64,000 bases of DNA, taken from the NCBI RefSeq assembly GCF_010092505.1, contig NZ_CP048021.1, positions 2,108,001-2,172,000 of the forward strand, read 5' to 3'. The notes under the pieces are model-generated. The model did not search any database and was not told the origin of the DNA. It saw only the letters and a program-made list of their open reading frames with translations. The stretch comes from Virgibacillus sp. MSP4-1 (GTDB lineage: Bacteria > Bacillota > Bacilli > Bacillales > Alkalibacillaceae). A program made the position numbers and the translations under genes. Shown piece by piece: positions 1 to 7,552 of this stretch (position 1 is its first letter; each line of letters starts with the position of its first letter).

Positions 1-126
1 TTTTTGATCACCAGGCAAATGTTTTGCGATAACGGCCAATACAAGCGCATTATCAGCTGATAGCAGTCCTTCCAGACCAATCAGCACAAGTAATGTCCAT
101 CCGTATTCAATCCAGATTGATTCCAA
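1..126 (-). CDS. TerC-family membrane protein, N-terminal part (runs off the window)
   Basis: Only the first 42 codons are present, because the gene runs off the left edge. The start is a TTG at 126, preceded by an AGGAGAAAGG ribosome binding site. The reading begins with a short amphipathic start and then a membrane segment containing GLEGLLSADNALVLAV; the SADNALV signature is typical of TerC/YkoY-type integral membrane proteins. Family members are linked to manganese export or metal loading of secreted proteins. The Mn2+ riboswitch directly upstream supports this assignment. The rest of the protein, including its later conserved acidic motif, cannot be seen. Confidence 0.8.
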   Translation of the reverse strand, partial: MESIWIEYGWTLLVLIGLEGLLSADNALVLAVIAKHLPGDQK

Positions 127-166
127 TGTCCTTTCTCCTCTCACAATTTCATGTTGGTATTTGCAT

Positions 167-199
167 AAAAAAGAGACCCCTGCACTAAAGCAAAGGTCT
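167..199 (-). terminator. Intrinsic terminator of the riboswitch expression platform
   Basis: On the minus strand, AGACCTTTGC pairs with GCAGGGGTCT around a six-base loop and is followed by a run of T. The left arm is also the 3' block of the riboswitch, so aptamer and terminator folds should be mutually exclusive. Manganese binding would then switch the downstream TerC gene on. Confidence 0.8.
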
Positions 200-283
200 T
201 GCTAACAACGGTTAGGTCGCCAATAATGCCGAGAGTCGACTCTGTTTTGACGATCATTACTGTTAAAGCTACTCCCCTTAATT
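187..283 (-). promoter_or_regulatory. yybP-ykoY (Mn2+) riboswitch
   Basis: Read on the minus strand, the leader contains GGGGAGTAGC and, about 80 nt later, GCAAGACCTTTGC. These are the two most conserved blocks of the yybP-ykoY family. It lies directly upstream of a TerC gene, which is the classic B. subtilis ykoY arrangement. The second block is shared with a terminator hairpin, so ligand binding should control readthrough. Family assignment rests on motif recognition; no covariance search was run. Confidence 0.85.
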
Positions 284-326
284 TCATATGAAAATTATAT
301 CAATAAAACAAAAACCTGTACATGAA

Positions 327-357
327 ATTCGACAAAATTCGGGTGGTGACAGGCACC
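327..357 (+). repeat. REP-like repeat, short (S) arm
   Basis: A 31-bp copy beginning ATTCGACAAAATTCGG and ending GGTGACAGGCACC. It belongs to a repeat family found throughout the window. The GCACC end points toward the gene starting at 421. Confidence 0.9.
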
Positions 358-420
358 TGAATAGGACAAAATCTCCTCCACATATACTCTAACAACAAAT
401 ACATGCGGGGGGATTTTTTC

Positions 421-1308
421 ATGAGACATGTAAAACTGACTTACGATAGACTGGTGGCCTTTTACATGGAGGAGGCTGACCGTCAAACAGCTTTTCGATA
501 TGCCTCAAAAATGCGGAATGCCGTCAACCCTTACATAATTGTGGAAAAACGAATGGATCATAAATATAACGTGATTAGCGGTTTTTCCTATGTAGCGGCG
601 ATGAAGCAACTGCGGAGAAAATCCCCTTTCCTCTGCTATGTGGTGGGCCCTTTTGAATCGGAAACAGAACGAAAGCTGTCCATGCTTAAGCATTGTGTAG
701 AGAGAAACGAAAACATAAACTACGTGGAACTCCTCTATTATGAATTAATCCGTAAGTGGAAAATGAATCCTCGCTCTATTGATCATTTTCTGGGGAAGGC
801 CTTTATTGAAAAAAGAATCCAATCACTCCAGCTATGGCTATCAGGTTCAAGACACAATCATTCCGGGATACAAACGAACTATGAAACCAGGACGTGTATG
901 CTGTATATAAATCCCAGCCTAAGCCACCGCCACCGTCTGTCCTATTACAACCAGCTCCTCCCCTCCTCTTACCAAAAGAAAGCAGAGCAACTAGCAATGA
1001 AGCCTTTCATCCAGGCCATTTTCCTGAACAATTTGTACAGCTTTAAGGAAAAGTGCCTTCTCGCAGAAATTTTCCTTTCTGAGGGTGAGGGTACAGAATG
1101 GAACAGCAGCCATCTCTTTCTATTCAAGAGATACAGAGAAAAATACCCTCTGTTTGAAGACTTTTATGAGGCAAAAAAGCAGGTTCGGCAAGCTCTGAAT
1201 CCGCAAGAGCCCATGGAGGAATACTGGTCCGCTATCCCTCATCCGAAAACTCTGGAGGAATACCTGCTGGATTACGAGATTTATAATCTGTATTCACAAA
1301 TGTACTGA
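421..1308 (+). CDS. ParB/Srx-like orphan protein (unknown function)
   Basis: The start is set at ATG 421, which has a GGGGGGA site seven bases upstream; an in-frame ATG at 403 has none. The 295-residue protein is not one I recognise by name. Its N-terminal half resembles the ParB/Sulfiredoxin fold: a stretch like KYNVISGFSYVAAMKQL recalls the ParB substrate loop. It is followed by NENINYVE and a helix-turn-helix-like segment (PRSIDHFLGKAFIEKRIQSL, about residues 118-137). The C-terminal half has no recognised domain. It stands alone, between a TerC gene and an insertion sequence, with REP copies on both sides and no plasmid or chromosome partition genes nearby. An accessory DNA-binding role is possible but unproven. 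Confidence 0.55.
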   Translation: MRHVKLTYDRLVAFYMEEADRQTAFRYASKMRNAVNPYIIVEKRMDHKYNVISGFSYVAAMKQLRRKSPFLCYVVGPFESETERKLSMLKHCVERNENINYVELLYYELIRKWKMNPRSIDHFLGKAFIEKRIQSLQLWLSGSRHNHSGIQTNYETRTCMLYINPSLSHRHRLSYYNQLLPSSYQKKAEQLAMKPFIQAIFLNNLYSFKEKCLLAEIFLSEGEGTEWNSSHLFLFKRYREKYPLFEDFYEAKKQVRQALNPQEPMEEYWSAIPHPKTLEEYLLDYEIYNLYSQMY

Positions 1309-1314
1309 GGTTTC

Positions 1315-1350
1315 GTTCGACAAAAATCGACTTGATTCGGGTGGTGACAG
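1315..1350 (+). repeat. Left part of a REP-like repeat split by the IS110 element
   Basis: This variant S arm begins GTTCGAC, contains ATTCGGGTGGTGACAG, and stops abruptly at 1350. Its missing end, GCACC, is found at 3227-3231 on the far side of the insertion sequence. Joining the two restores the standard REP end. Confidence 0.85.
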
Positions 1351-1463
1351 CGTATAATGGAAAATAAGTCAAACTTTAATTTTAAGGAAAAAAGGTCGAC
1401 CTTAACTAAAGCCCTCCATTTCCATTTTTTGAAAGACTCATCTACCACAGAAACTTTATAATA

Positions 1464-1643
1464 GGGCTTCTCTAGAACGTGAAAGGACCTTGCGTTTCAT
1501 CCTACAGAGGATACCGCCTAGTAAATATAAACTTAGATTTCACGTATTATTCGTACTTGTAGGACAAGATCCATAACGCTGTCACTCGAGGTCAAAAGCC
1601 TCAGGCACGATGTACAATGTGATCTAACGTCCTAGAGAAGCCC
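1464..1643 (-). ncRNA. Candidate IS110 bridge RNA
   Basis: A 17-bp stem (1464-1480 with 1627-1643, one G-U pair) encloses two folded domains. The target domain is closed by AGATC/GATCT (1567-1571 with 1621-1625). It carries GUGCCUG (1608-1602) and GUGACAG (1585-1579) on either side of a GAGG/CCTC hairpin. These match the left and right halves of the REP core GTGCCTGTCAC that surrounds the insertion. The donor domain is closed by seven pairs (1500-1506 with 1558-1564). It carries AUAAUACG, against the element end ATTATACG, and UUUACUAG, complementary except at one base to the other end CTAGTATA. Each guide thus reaches the CT core. The roughly 180-nt size is that expected of bridge RNAs. The RNA lies downstream of its transposase; transcription is not demonstrated. 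Confidence 0.85.
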
Positions 1644-1704
1644 CGTTTTGGGTTCAAAAGGTATTTCTGTATTCTTGCTTACATCATTCGAATTTACAGT
1701 ATTT

Positions 1705-3114
1705 CTAAGCTGACAATTCTTCGTTCGATAAGACGAACTTCTCATAAAATAGGCTGGCGTTTTTCCTGTGCAGCTTTTTGCTAATCTGATCTTGAAGTGT
1801 GTAATCTTCATGACTTGTCCGGTACAACGTTTGGTGTTTAATCATGGAATAGGCTAAACGAATCATGCGATTTCCTATCGCTATATACGCTTGTCTGGGG
1901 TATTTTCCGCGTTCTAATAGGGCTAAATATTTCTGTTTCATATCGGGATTGTTCCTGGCTAGAGTTCTCCCTACCTGGTAAACGATGTTTCGGAAAGTCC
2001 GCCTTCCCTGTTTAGAAACGGCATAATAAGACGGACTTCTGTCCCCTGATTGTTTTACGATAGGATTTGTCCCTGCCATTTTAATAAGTTGCCCCGCATG
2101 ATCGAAATCGGAAATATCGCCCATTTCCGCATATAATTCTGCTCCCGTTACGACCCCGATTCCTGAAACACTTAACGTCACAGCTCCTTCTGTTTGTACA
2201 AACAAGTCTTCAATTTGCCTTTCTAAATTCTTAATTTGTCTCTCTAATAACTCCAACTGATCTAATTGCTGTTTTAATAAGTAATGTTCGACCTGAAGGT
2301 CGTCTTTTGGTTTGGATATGGAGTATTTCGCAAATGCCAAAAGAGTCTCAATGGATTGATCGCGCATTTTTAAATTCTCGCGAATGGAAAGTTCACGTAA
2401 CCCTTCTGCTCCAAGGGATAAGATATCGCTCGGGTGAAGGCAGTGTCGCATGATATAACGTGGCGCTTTACCAAATAACTGTGAAAATGGTTTTACGTTT
2501 CTATGCTTACCATCCTTCCAGACACTTTTCCCCTGGAATTCCCGAAAGATATAGTCAAGATAAACACGAATAAGATTTTTTACTGCTGTTTCTCCTTTGA
2601 CTAATTCACGACGAGCACGAGTAAGTTTTTGAAGATCATGTACCTTGCCAGTTGCTAACTCGCTTGAAGTACCCCGTCCGTATATAATTGACTGGACAAT
2701 AGCCATAAGGTCGAGGTTATCAGTCTTTGACCCATTCAAAATAGACTTTCGTTCATTGGCCGTTGTCGCGGCATTCAAAATACGAACTTGGTACCCTTCA
2801 TCTTTACTATGATGTACCAGATCCTCATAATAGTGACCAGTTGTTTCCACACCCATGACGACTTTTTTAAAGTTATGTTGATCCATCTCATTTTTTATAT
2901 GATGCTTAAGTTTCTGAAAGCCAGACATCGATGCATCAAACTCAAAAGGCCGAACTAGAATCTCTCCATAAAATGTACAAATCATTCCTTTATGGGTATA
3001 TTTCGCTGCATCTACCGCCACAATTAATAAATTTTCTGCACCTACTTTTCGAAGAAAATCCGCCCATCGACTTCCATTTTTCCCTTGAATATGGTTCAAT
3101 AATGAGGAAACCAT
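1705..3114 (-). CDS. IS110-family DEDD transposase (RNA-guided recombinase type)
   Basis: The start chosen is ATG 3114, because AAGGAG lies nine bases upstream. An ATG at 3123 abuts that site and is less likely. The 469-residue protein has the IS110 N-terminal RuvC-like domain with DEDD acids: Asp35 (VDAAK), Glu90 (GVETTGHYY), and Asp132 and Asp135 (KTDNLDL). A coiled-coil stretch follows at about 275-305. The C-terminal transposase-20 domain contains SGIGVVTGAEL and KQSGDRS, the latter holding the likely catalytic serine near residue 356. At 469 residues it is longer than many family members. It is intact and probably active. With the RNA encoded downstream it should form the recombination complex that targets REP cores. 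Confidence 0.93.
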   Translation of the reverse strand: MVSSLLNHIQGKNGSRWADFLRKVGAENLLIVAVDAAKYTHKGMICTFYGEILVRPFEFDASMSGFQKLKHHIKNEMDQHNFKKVVMGVETTGHYYEDLVHHSKDEGYQVRILNAATTANERKSILNGSKTDNLDLMAIVQSIIYGRGTSSELATGKVHDLQKLTRARRELVKGETAVKNLIRVYLDYIFREFQGKSVWKDGKHRNVKPFSQLFGKAPRYIMRHCLHPSDILSLGAEGLRELSIRENLKMRDQSIETLLAFAKYSISKPKDDLQVEHYLLKQQLDQLELLERQIKNLERQIEDLFVQTEGAVTLSVSGIGVVTGAELYAEMGDISDFDHAGQLIKMAGTNPIVKQSGDRSPSYYAVSKQGRRTFRNIVYQVGRTLARNNPDMKQKYLALLERGKYPRQAYIAIGNRMIRLAYSMIKHQTLYRTSHEDYTLQDQISKKLHRKNASLFYEKFVLSNEELSA

Positions 3115-3217
3115 CGTTTTCATCTCCTTAATTGGGTTAGTAATTGGAAGTTCTGTGGTAGGTACTTCTATTTTACAATGAAAACGGTGGTTTTTTATAT
3201 GGAATAGAACCTATTTT

Positions 3218-3769
3218 CTATACTAGGCACCAGATGTGGTATTTTTTCCCTTTCTCATTCTTGGTTCCGGAAAAATGGTCCAAAAGCACGTCCATATTCA
3301 TATACGGAGGTTGTTGTTTTACCTGTTTACCGAAATAATACCTCAGGCTGCTCCACGCATAATCCTGGGGGCTGGAAACAATATTTGCTTCAAGAGGATT
3401 CAGGTGGATATAACGGCTCGTCTCAAGCATACTCTCCTCATTGGCAATCAATCGATCAAAAAAACGTTTTTCAAACACATGGCCCGTGAGCTTATACTTA
3501 TAATTAAAGTAATCCGCATAACGCTTGTTCACCCGGGCCATCACCTTTGAGATCTCCTGCTCCTGTGAACGAAGCTGAAGGTGGACGTGGTTGGTCATCA
3601 AACAATAGGACGCCACCTCAAACGGACATTTCTGATAAACATGCTCCAATATATAAAGAAATGTCAAAAAATCCTCCTGCTCCAGGAAAAGGTCCTCACG
3701 ACGGTTGCCTCGACAAACAATATGATAAAAATACCCAGGCTCCCAAATGCGCTTTTTTCTCCCCAACAT
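3218..3769 (-). CDS. REP-associated tyrosine transposase (RAYT, Y1/HUH family)
   Basis: The start is ATG 3769, behind a GAGGTG ribosome binding site. The 183-residue protein has the Y1 HUH signature: the metal-binding NHVHLQL pair of histidines, then the catalytic tyrosine in SRYIHLNP, and the DYAWSSLRYY block that marks RAYT and IS200-like enzymes. RAYTs are single-copy domesticated transposases thought to spread REP sequences. This one is surrounded by such repeats. Its native C-terminus read on into the REP copy now split by the IS110 element. As a result the last two codons (LV) and the stop are contributed by the insertion sequence, and about 18 native residues are lost. These are past the core domain, so activity may survive. 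Confidence 0.9.
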   Translation of the reverse strand: MLGRKKRIWEPGYFYHIVCRGNRREDLFLEQEDFLTFLYILEHVYQKCPFEVASYCLMTNHVHLQLRSQEQEISKVMARVNKRYADYFNYKYKLTGHVFEKRFFDRLIANEESMLETSRYIHLNPLEANIVSSPQDYAWSSLRYYFGKQVKQQPPYMNMDVLLDHFSGTKNEKGKKYHIWCLV

Positions 3770-3990
3770 GCTCACCTCAAACTATTTTTATTCCTCAGGC
3801 AAAACTGACCGCGCCCGAGTGTGAGGTTAGTATACTCTTTCCTAAAAAACCGTGCACATCGGCGAAAATGAAATATATTTACGTAGAGTAATGAAAATCA
3901 AAAAGATAAGCAAAAGGAAAATGAGTTTTTTTGGCTTTGATTCATGTGGAAGGATTAATTTATATGTATTTCGGGGTGGTGCCTGGGGGT

Positions 3991-4038
3991 GGTGCCTGTC
4001 ACGCCCCGAATAATCTTGTTTCACGGAATGTTTCACGC
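3991..4038 (-). repeat. REP-like repeat, long (L) arm
   Basis: A single long arm: GGTGCCTGTCACGCCCCGAA, then AATCTTGTTTCACGG and a second AATGTTTCACG. The GGTGCC end faces the RAYT gene start. A degenerate partial copy (GGTGCCTGGGG) immediately precedes it. Confidence 0.88.
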
Positions 4039-4487
4039 AAATAGATAATTATGTCTGGTCTCAGGTTCACTAAATTTCTTTTTCATAGATTTTTTATGAT
4101 TCTTGACGCCACCAATGTTTTCAAGTAAATAATCAGTCCGGTAAGCATCTGTCTCCATTGATGATCTCTCAATCCCTCAGTAAGCGAACTTAAATCTTAA
4201 TATCCTAATCCGCTGTTCCCATTACAGCCCCTACAAAGAGCAGAACAGACCAATATTGACGAACCTATTCCGATAACGTACAATTTACTTTAGTAAGTTT
4301 ATTCAAAATAAATTTAACGAACTTAACAACTGTGCAACATCAGATTGGATACAAATTCAGTCCAATAGGCTTCAAATAGCTAAGAATAATACGGGATATC
4401 CTCACTCGTGCCAGTGCCAGGCCATGCTTATCTATGGCATTACACCTTTGAAGATTTTCCTGAAACGGAAAGAGGAGGACGATTACA
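4039..4487. other. Intergenic region with no recognised feature
   Basis: About 450 bp before the isochorismatase-like gene. I see no convincing ORF, RNA gene or operator. A promoter for the downstream gene must lie here but cannot be placed with confidence. Confidence 0.4.
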
Positions 4488-5141
4488 GTGGACAAAACAA
4501 ACACAGCACTCGTCTTAATTGATATGCAAAAAGAGAGTGAATTCGGCATCCAGGGGGTTGAACAAGCCGTTCAAAACGCTGAATTATTAATTGCAGAATG
4601 CCGGAAAAAGGGCATCCCCATCATTTATACCCGCCAAATTAACCGGGAAGATACGATTGGTCTTTCAAATCAGGAGCCATTGAAGGAAGATGGTACACCT
4701 GTCTTTTATCATGATGGAACCGATGCTGTAGATATTTTGGATAAAATGAAGCCTCAGGAACATGACATTGTGGTTGATAAATACCGGTGGAGCAGTTTTT
4801 ATGGCACAAACCTGGATCTGATTCTCAGGAATATGGGCGTTAAACATTTGCTGATAGGCGGCTTTGTAACGGACGGATGTTTAATGACATCTGTATTTGA
4901 TGCATATTTTCGTGACTACCAGGTACATCTGGTGAAGGATATGTGCGGCGCCACTAACGAAGGGGCCCATATGGCTTCTATTCTAATGATGGCCAATTGG
5001 GTTTACGATGTGGAGATTTATAATACTAATGAACTTATTAAAAAATTAACCGGGAATTCATATAAAAGCTGGAAATCCAGTTATCCGGATCAGCTCCAAT
5101 TCACTCCAGAAAATATGCGCCGTGTGTTCAGTGAGCTTTAG
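4488..5141 (+). CDS. Isochorismatase-family cysteine hydrolase
   Basis: The start is GTG 4488, with AGAGGAGG about eight bases upstream. The 217-residue protein has the cysteine-hydrolase triad: Asp12 in VLIDMQ, Lys98 in VVDKYRWSSF, and Cys131 in GGFVTDGCLMTS. Relatives include nicotinamidases, N-carbamoylsarcosine amidases, ureidoacrylate hydrolases and true isochorismatases, and the substrate cannot be told from sequence. It is monocistronic, so context gives no hint. A REP long arm lies 32 bp after the stop. An amidase acting on a small amide is the safest reading. Confidence 0.85.
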   Translation: MDKTNTALVLIDMQKESEFGIQGVEQAVQNAELLIAECRKKGIPIIYTRQINREDTIGLSNQEPLKEDGTPVFYHDGTDAVDILDKMKPQEHDIVVDKYRWSSFYGTNLDLILRNMGVKHLLIGGFVTDGCLMTSVFDAYFRDYQVHLVKDMCGATNEGAHMASILMMANWVYDVEIYNTNELIKKLTGNSYKSWKSSYPDQLQFTPENMRRVFSEL

Positions 5142-5173
5142 GGGGGCTCCGGGGGTGGTACCTCCCGGGGGGT

Positions 5174-5221
5174 GGTGCCTGTCACGCCCCGAATAATCTT
5201 GTTTCACGGAATGTTTCACGC
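5174..5221 (-). repeat. REP-like repeat, long (L) arm
   Basis: Nearly identical to the copy at 3991: GGTGCCTGTCACGCCCCGAA followed by two TGTTTCAC blocks. It lies just after the stop at 5141 with the GGTGCC end toward that gene. Confidence 0.88.
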
Positions 5222-5290
5222 TCGATATGATTCATAATTGAAGCTTTGGCCCCCGATGACGGACAGAAAAACTCGGATATGCAGTTGAAA

Positions 5291-5415
5291 TGTCCTTCAT
5301 ACAGTCTATGAAGGACACTTCACCATTTAAACAGCACCGAATTGGCCTTCATAGCGATGATGAGGGCCAATTCAGCTCTGAATCCTGGGCGTAATGTCCT
5401 TCACAACGCTCCGTC
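5291..5415. repeat. Cluster of short ATGAAGG/CCTTCAT hairpin repeats
   Basis: TGTCCTTCAT and ATGAAGGACA form a ten-base inverted repeat (5291-5317). A second hairpin, TTGGCCTTCAT with ATGAGGGCCAA, follows at 5342-5370, and a partial TGTCCTTCA unit at about 5394. A related cluster is at 38.7 kb. The units are palindromic and divergent, with no regular spacers, so this is not CRISPR. Confidence 0.7.
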
Positions 5416-5491
5416 ACAACGCTTCACAACGCCAGTCAGTCAAAATTTTATTAATAAACCCTCTTTACAAACACCGAATAATCAGCAGCAA

Positions 5492-5521
5492 AAAGACCGG
5501 GCACCTAAAGGACCCGGTCAG
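5492..5521 (-). terminator. Terminator of the lactonase gene
   Basis: On the minus strand GACCGGG pairs with CCCGGTC and is followed by TTTTTG. It lies 33 bp after the stop of the lactonase gene. Confidence 0.8.
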
Positions 5522-5553
5522 TCTATACTGGAGAAGTTGCAAAAAGCATCTCC

Positions 5554-6597
5554 TCACTCATTTAAAAATTTCACACATACAGCCTCTGGTGCATGTACAT
5601 TTTTCTGCAGCAGAGAAAGCGTTCCCTGCTGTTGATCTCTTTCAAACAGGGTAAGTGTGCCTGTTTCCTGATTGGCTGCTACGATAAACTGTTCTGTTGG
5701 ATCCAGTACAAAATCCCGTGGCCAGTCCCCTTCTGTATGGGTCCATTCGATAAATTCCAGCTTGTTATCCGCTTTTACACGATAAATGGCAATCGAGTTG
5801 TGCCCCCTGTTGCCAGCATAAACAAACTTCCCATCCGAAGAAAGATGAATCGCACTGCCCTGACTATTTTCCGTAAAATCCGCTGGAAGGGTCGATATAT
5901 ATTGAACGTCCTCAAAGGTCCCTTCCGTTTCATCATATTTAAGCACAATGACTTCATTACTGAGTTCCGTCATCACGTATGCATACGGAGCATTCGGATG
6001 AAAAGCCATATGACGCGGACCGCTGCCAGGTTTTAAGGATCGCACACTTACTTCCTGTAAAACATCGCCATCGGGCTTGTAGGTTGTGATCCTGTCACTG
6101 CCTAAATCGACGACAACCACATATTGTTCATTTGGTGTAAAACCGGCAAAGTGAAGGTGCGGTTTCTCTTGTCGTTCATGAGGTCCACTTCCCTCATGCC
6201 AGGCGGATTTTGGCGGCTGAATCGATCCATCCTCATTCGTTAGAAAAGCCTCTGCCTGCTTCGTATGAAAATTAGCCGAGACAACTAAGCTGTTACTGCT
6301 GTTAACACTCACATGACAAGGAGCCGAGCCGTCTGTAACCTGGCTGTTCAATTTTTCCAATCCACCGGCGTCGTCGGTTATTTTAAAAGCCGCGATTCCG
6401 CCCTGATCCCCTTCCTTAGAGACCGCATAAAGATATTCATTTTTCCTGCTGACCGTTAAATAGGTAGGGTTGTCAAGATGAGCCGAAACCTCTACATTCG
6501 TAATCTGCTTTTTTTCCGTATCTAACGTAAAACGATAAACTCCCTCGCTATTCTTTTTCGTATAAGTTCCGATATAACCTGTAAATTGTTTTGCCAT
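5554..6597 (-). CDS. Lactonase-family beta-propeller (6-phosphogluconolactonase-like)
   Basis: This 347-residue protein begins MAKQFTGYIGTYTKK and ends in an in-frame stop. It shows the repeated propeller blades of the lactonase_7 family (YkgB/Pgl type): GYIGTYT at the start, PTYLTVS, PCHVSVN, PHERQEKPHLHFAGFTP, GSGPRHMAFHP and NFVLDPT-like strands. Family members hydrolyse 6-phosphogluconolactone or related sugar lactones in the cytosol. The central PHERQEKPHLH and GPRHMAFHP motifs are the conserved active-face segments. It is a single-gene unit with its own terminator. Other lactonase substrates remain possible. Confidence 0.88.
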   Translation of the reverse strand: MAKQFTGYIGTYTKKNSEGVYRFTLDTEKKQITNVEVSAHLDNPTYLTVSRKNEYLYAVSKEGDQGGIAAFKITDDAGGLEKLNSQVTDGSAPCHVSVNSSNSLVVSANFHTKQAEAFLTNEDGSIQPPKSAWHEGSGPHERQEKPHLHFAGFTPNEQYVVVVDLGSDRITTYKPDGDVLQEVSVRSLKPGSGPRHMAFHPNAPYAYVMTELSNEVIVLKYDETEGTFEDVQYISTLPADFTENSQGSAIHLSSDGKFVYAGNRGHNSIAIYRVKADNKLEFIEWTHTEGDWPRDFVLDPTEQFIVAANQETGTLTLFERDQQQGTLSLLQKNVHAPEAVCVKFLNE

Positions 6598-6672
6598 AGT
6601 CCAGGATCCTCTCTTCGTTGTAAAATTTCATCTCCCTTTATAATAGCAAATGCGGTAGTGGGAAGAAAAGAA

Positions 6673-6687
6673 GGTGCCTGTCACCCC
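6673..6687 (-). repeat. Partial REP-like repeat core
   Basis: GGTGCCTGTCACCCC only; the rest of either arm is not recognisable. The GGTGCC end faces the lactonase gene start. Confidence 0.65.
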
Positions 6688-6937
6688 TAATGCACATCAC
6701 CTGAAGAATCTCTCTTTACATAGAATAAAATGAAACTTTCATAGGCAGGGGAACGTTCTCCATCCCTATTTATTGGACCTTTCAGGAATGTTCCGGACAT
6801 CCCTTAGCCTGTAGGTTACCTTCCCGACTTAAAAAGAGGGTGTGACAACCAGTTCATGTGTGTACATTAAAGAAAATTCCCGCTCCAATTAGAGACTTCC
6901 AAACCTTTATCGTACTGACCTCGTGTTTTAGAGAGCC

Positions 6938-6956
6938 GGGACAATGAACCTGTCCC
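6938..6956. repeat. GGGACA...TGTCCC palindrome (second REP-like family)
   Basis: GGGACAATGAACCTGTCCC, an imperfect inverted repeat. It is followed by CCCTGTCCCCCCACC. Copies occur at 10903 and 55610. Confidence 0.65.
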
Positions 6957-7028
6957 CCTGTCCCCCCACCTCCTGAACACTTAAAATTTCTCAAACAAAT
7001 CCGATATAAATAAAGTGGCTTCTCAAAA

Positions 7029-7059
7029 ATTCGACAAAATTCGGGTGGTGACAGGCACC
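7029..7059 (+). repeat. REP-like repeat, short (S) arm
   Basis: A complete short arm with its GCACC end toward the gene at 7090. Its last bases are part of a 14-bp tandem duplication (7054-7067 and 7068-7081, GGCACCAAAAAGGA) that also duplicates the ribosome binding site. Confidence 0.9.
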
Positions 7060-7089
7060 AAAAAGGAGGCACCAAAAAGGAGGTTCAGC

Positions 7090-7431
7090 ATGAAAAAGTA
7101 TGAGATTCAGGTTCAGCATGAGAGGAAGACGATTGATATGGTGGTTCGGGGCAGTTTCTCGGAGCAGGATGTGCAAAATTTTATGAGGGATTATCAGAAT
7201 GCGGTATCGAGTATTAAGGCTGAAGAGTATACGTTAGAAATCGATTGTACAAATATGGATATTTTGACTCAGGAGATGGTTCCGCAGATGGAAGCTTCCT
7301 TGAATATGTATAAGGAGTCCGGTTTTCATACGGTCCAGCTTAATATTCGAAATAATGCCGTTCTGAAGCTCCAACTGCACCGCTTAGCACGCAGCATTGG
7401 GCTTAAAAACGCTAAGACCGTAGACGTTTAG
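7090..7431 (+). CDS. Small STAS-like protein of unknown function
   Basis: The start is ATG 7090, nine bases after AAGGAGG; the in-frame upstream extension would be translated from REP sequence and is rejected. The 113-residue product has alternating strands and helices (MKKYEIQVQ, DMVVRGSFSEQDVQNFMRDY, YTLEIDCTNMDILTQEM, HTVQLNIRNNAVLKLQLHRL). This resembles the STAS/SpoIIAA-like fold, though without a clear phosphorylatable serine. The gene directly precedes the KASIII-like gene with a 121-bp gap. They may form one unit, but that is inference. Confidence 0.7.
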   Translation: MKKYEIQVQHERKTIDMVVRGSFSEQDVQNFMRDYQNAVSSIKAEEYTLEIDCTNMDILTQEMVPQMEASLNMYKESGFHTVQLNIRNNAVLKLQLHRLARSIGLKNAKTVDV

Positions 7432-7552
7432 TCAAGACTGGAGAACCACACTGTTTTTACAGTCATGATCCATATCATCCCATTACGTTTGCGCACAAAT
7501 AATTATATGGTGAAAGACACGATTTTAATAGAAAAAGGAGATTCAAATCAGA

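Larger units (their letters stand above)
1351..3226 (-). mobile_element. IS110-family insertion sequence inserted in a REP repeat
   Basis: The element is about 1,876 bp long and carries a single DEDD transposase on the minus strand. A roughly 350-bp noncoding region follows the transposase and only about 110 bp precede it. The boundaries were read by rejoining the split REP sequence. The dinucleotide AG (CT on the transposase strand) is present at 1349-1350 and again at 3225-3226, as expected for the core of IS110 recombination. There are no long terminal inverted repeats, also as expected. The exact boundary is ambiguous by the two core bases. Confidence 0.85.
6598..7028. other. Repeat-rich intergenic region
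   Basis: This gap between divergent genes holds a partial REP (6673), a GGGACA palindrome (6938) and, at its end, a REP short arm (7029). No ORF or RNA gene is convincing in the remainder. Confidence 0.5.

Noticed and set aside
3236-3891. Plus-strand ORFs opposite the RAYT gene
   Set aside because: They are antisense shadows of the transposase gene, with no site or homology.
5291-5415. Possible CRISPR array
   Set aside because: Units are short palindromes with irregular spacing and variable sequence; there are no equal-length spacers and no cas genes.
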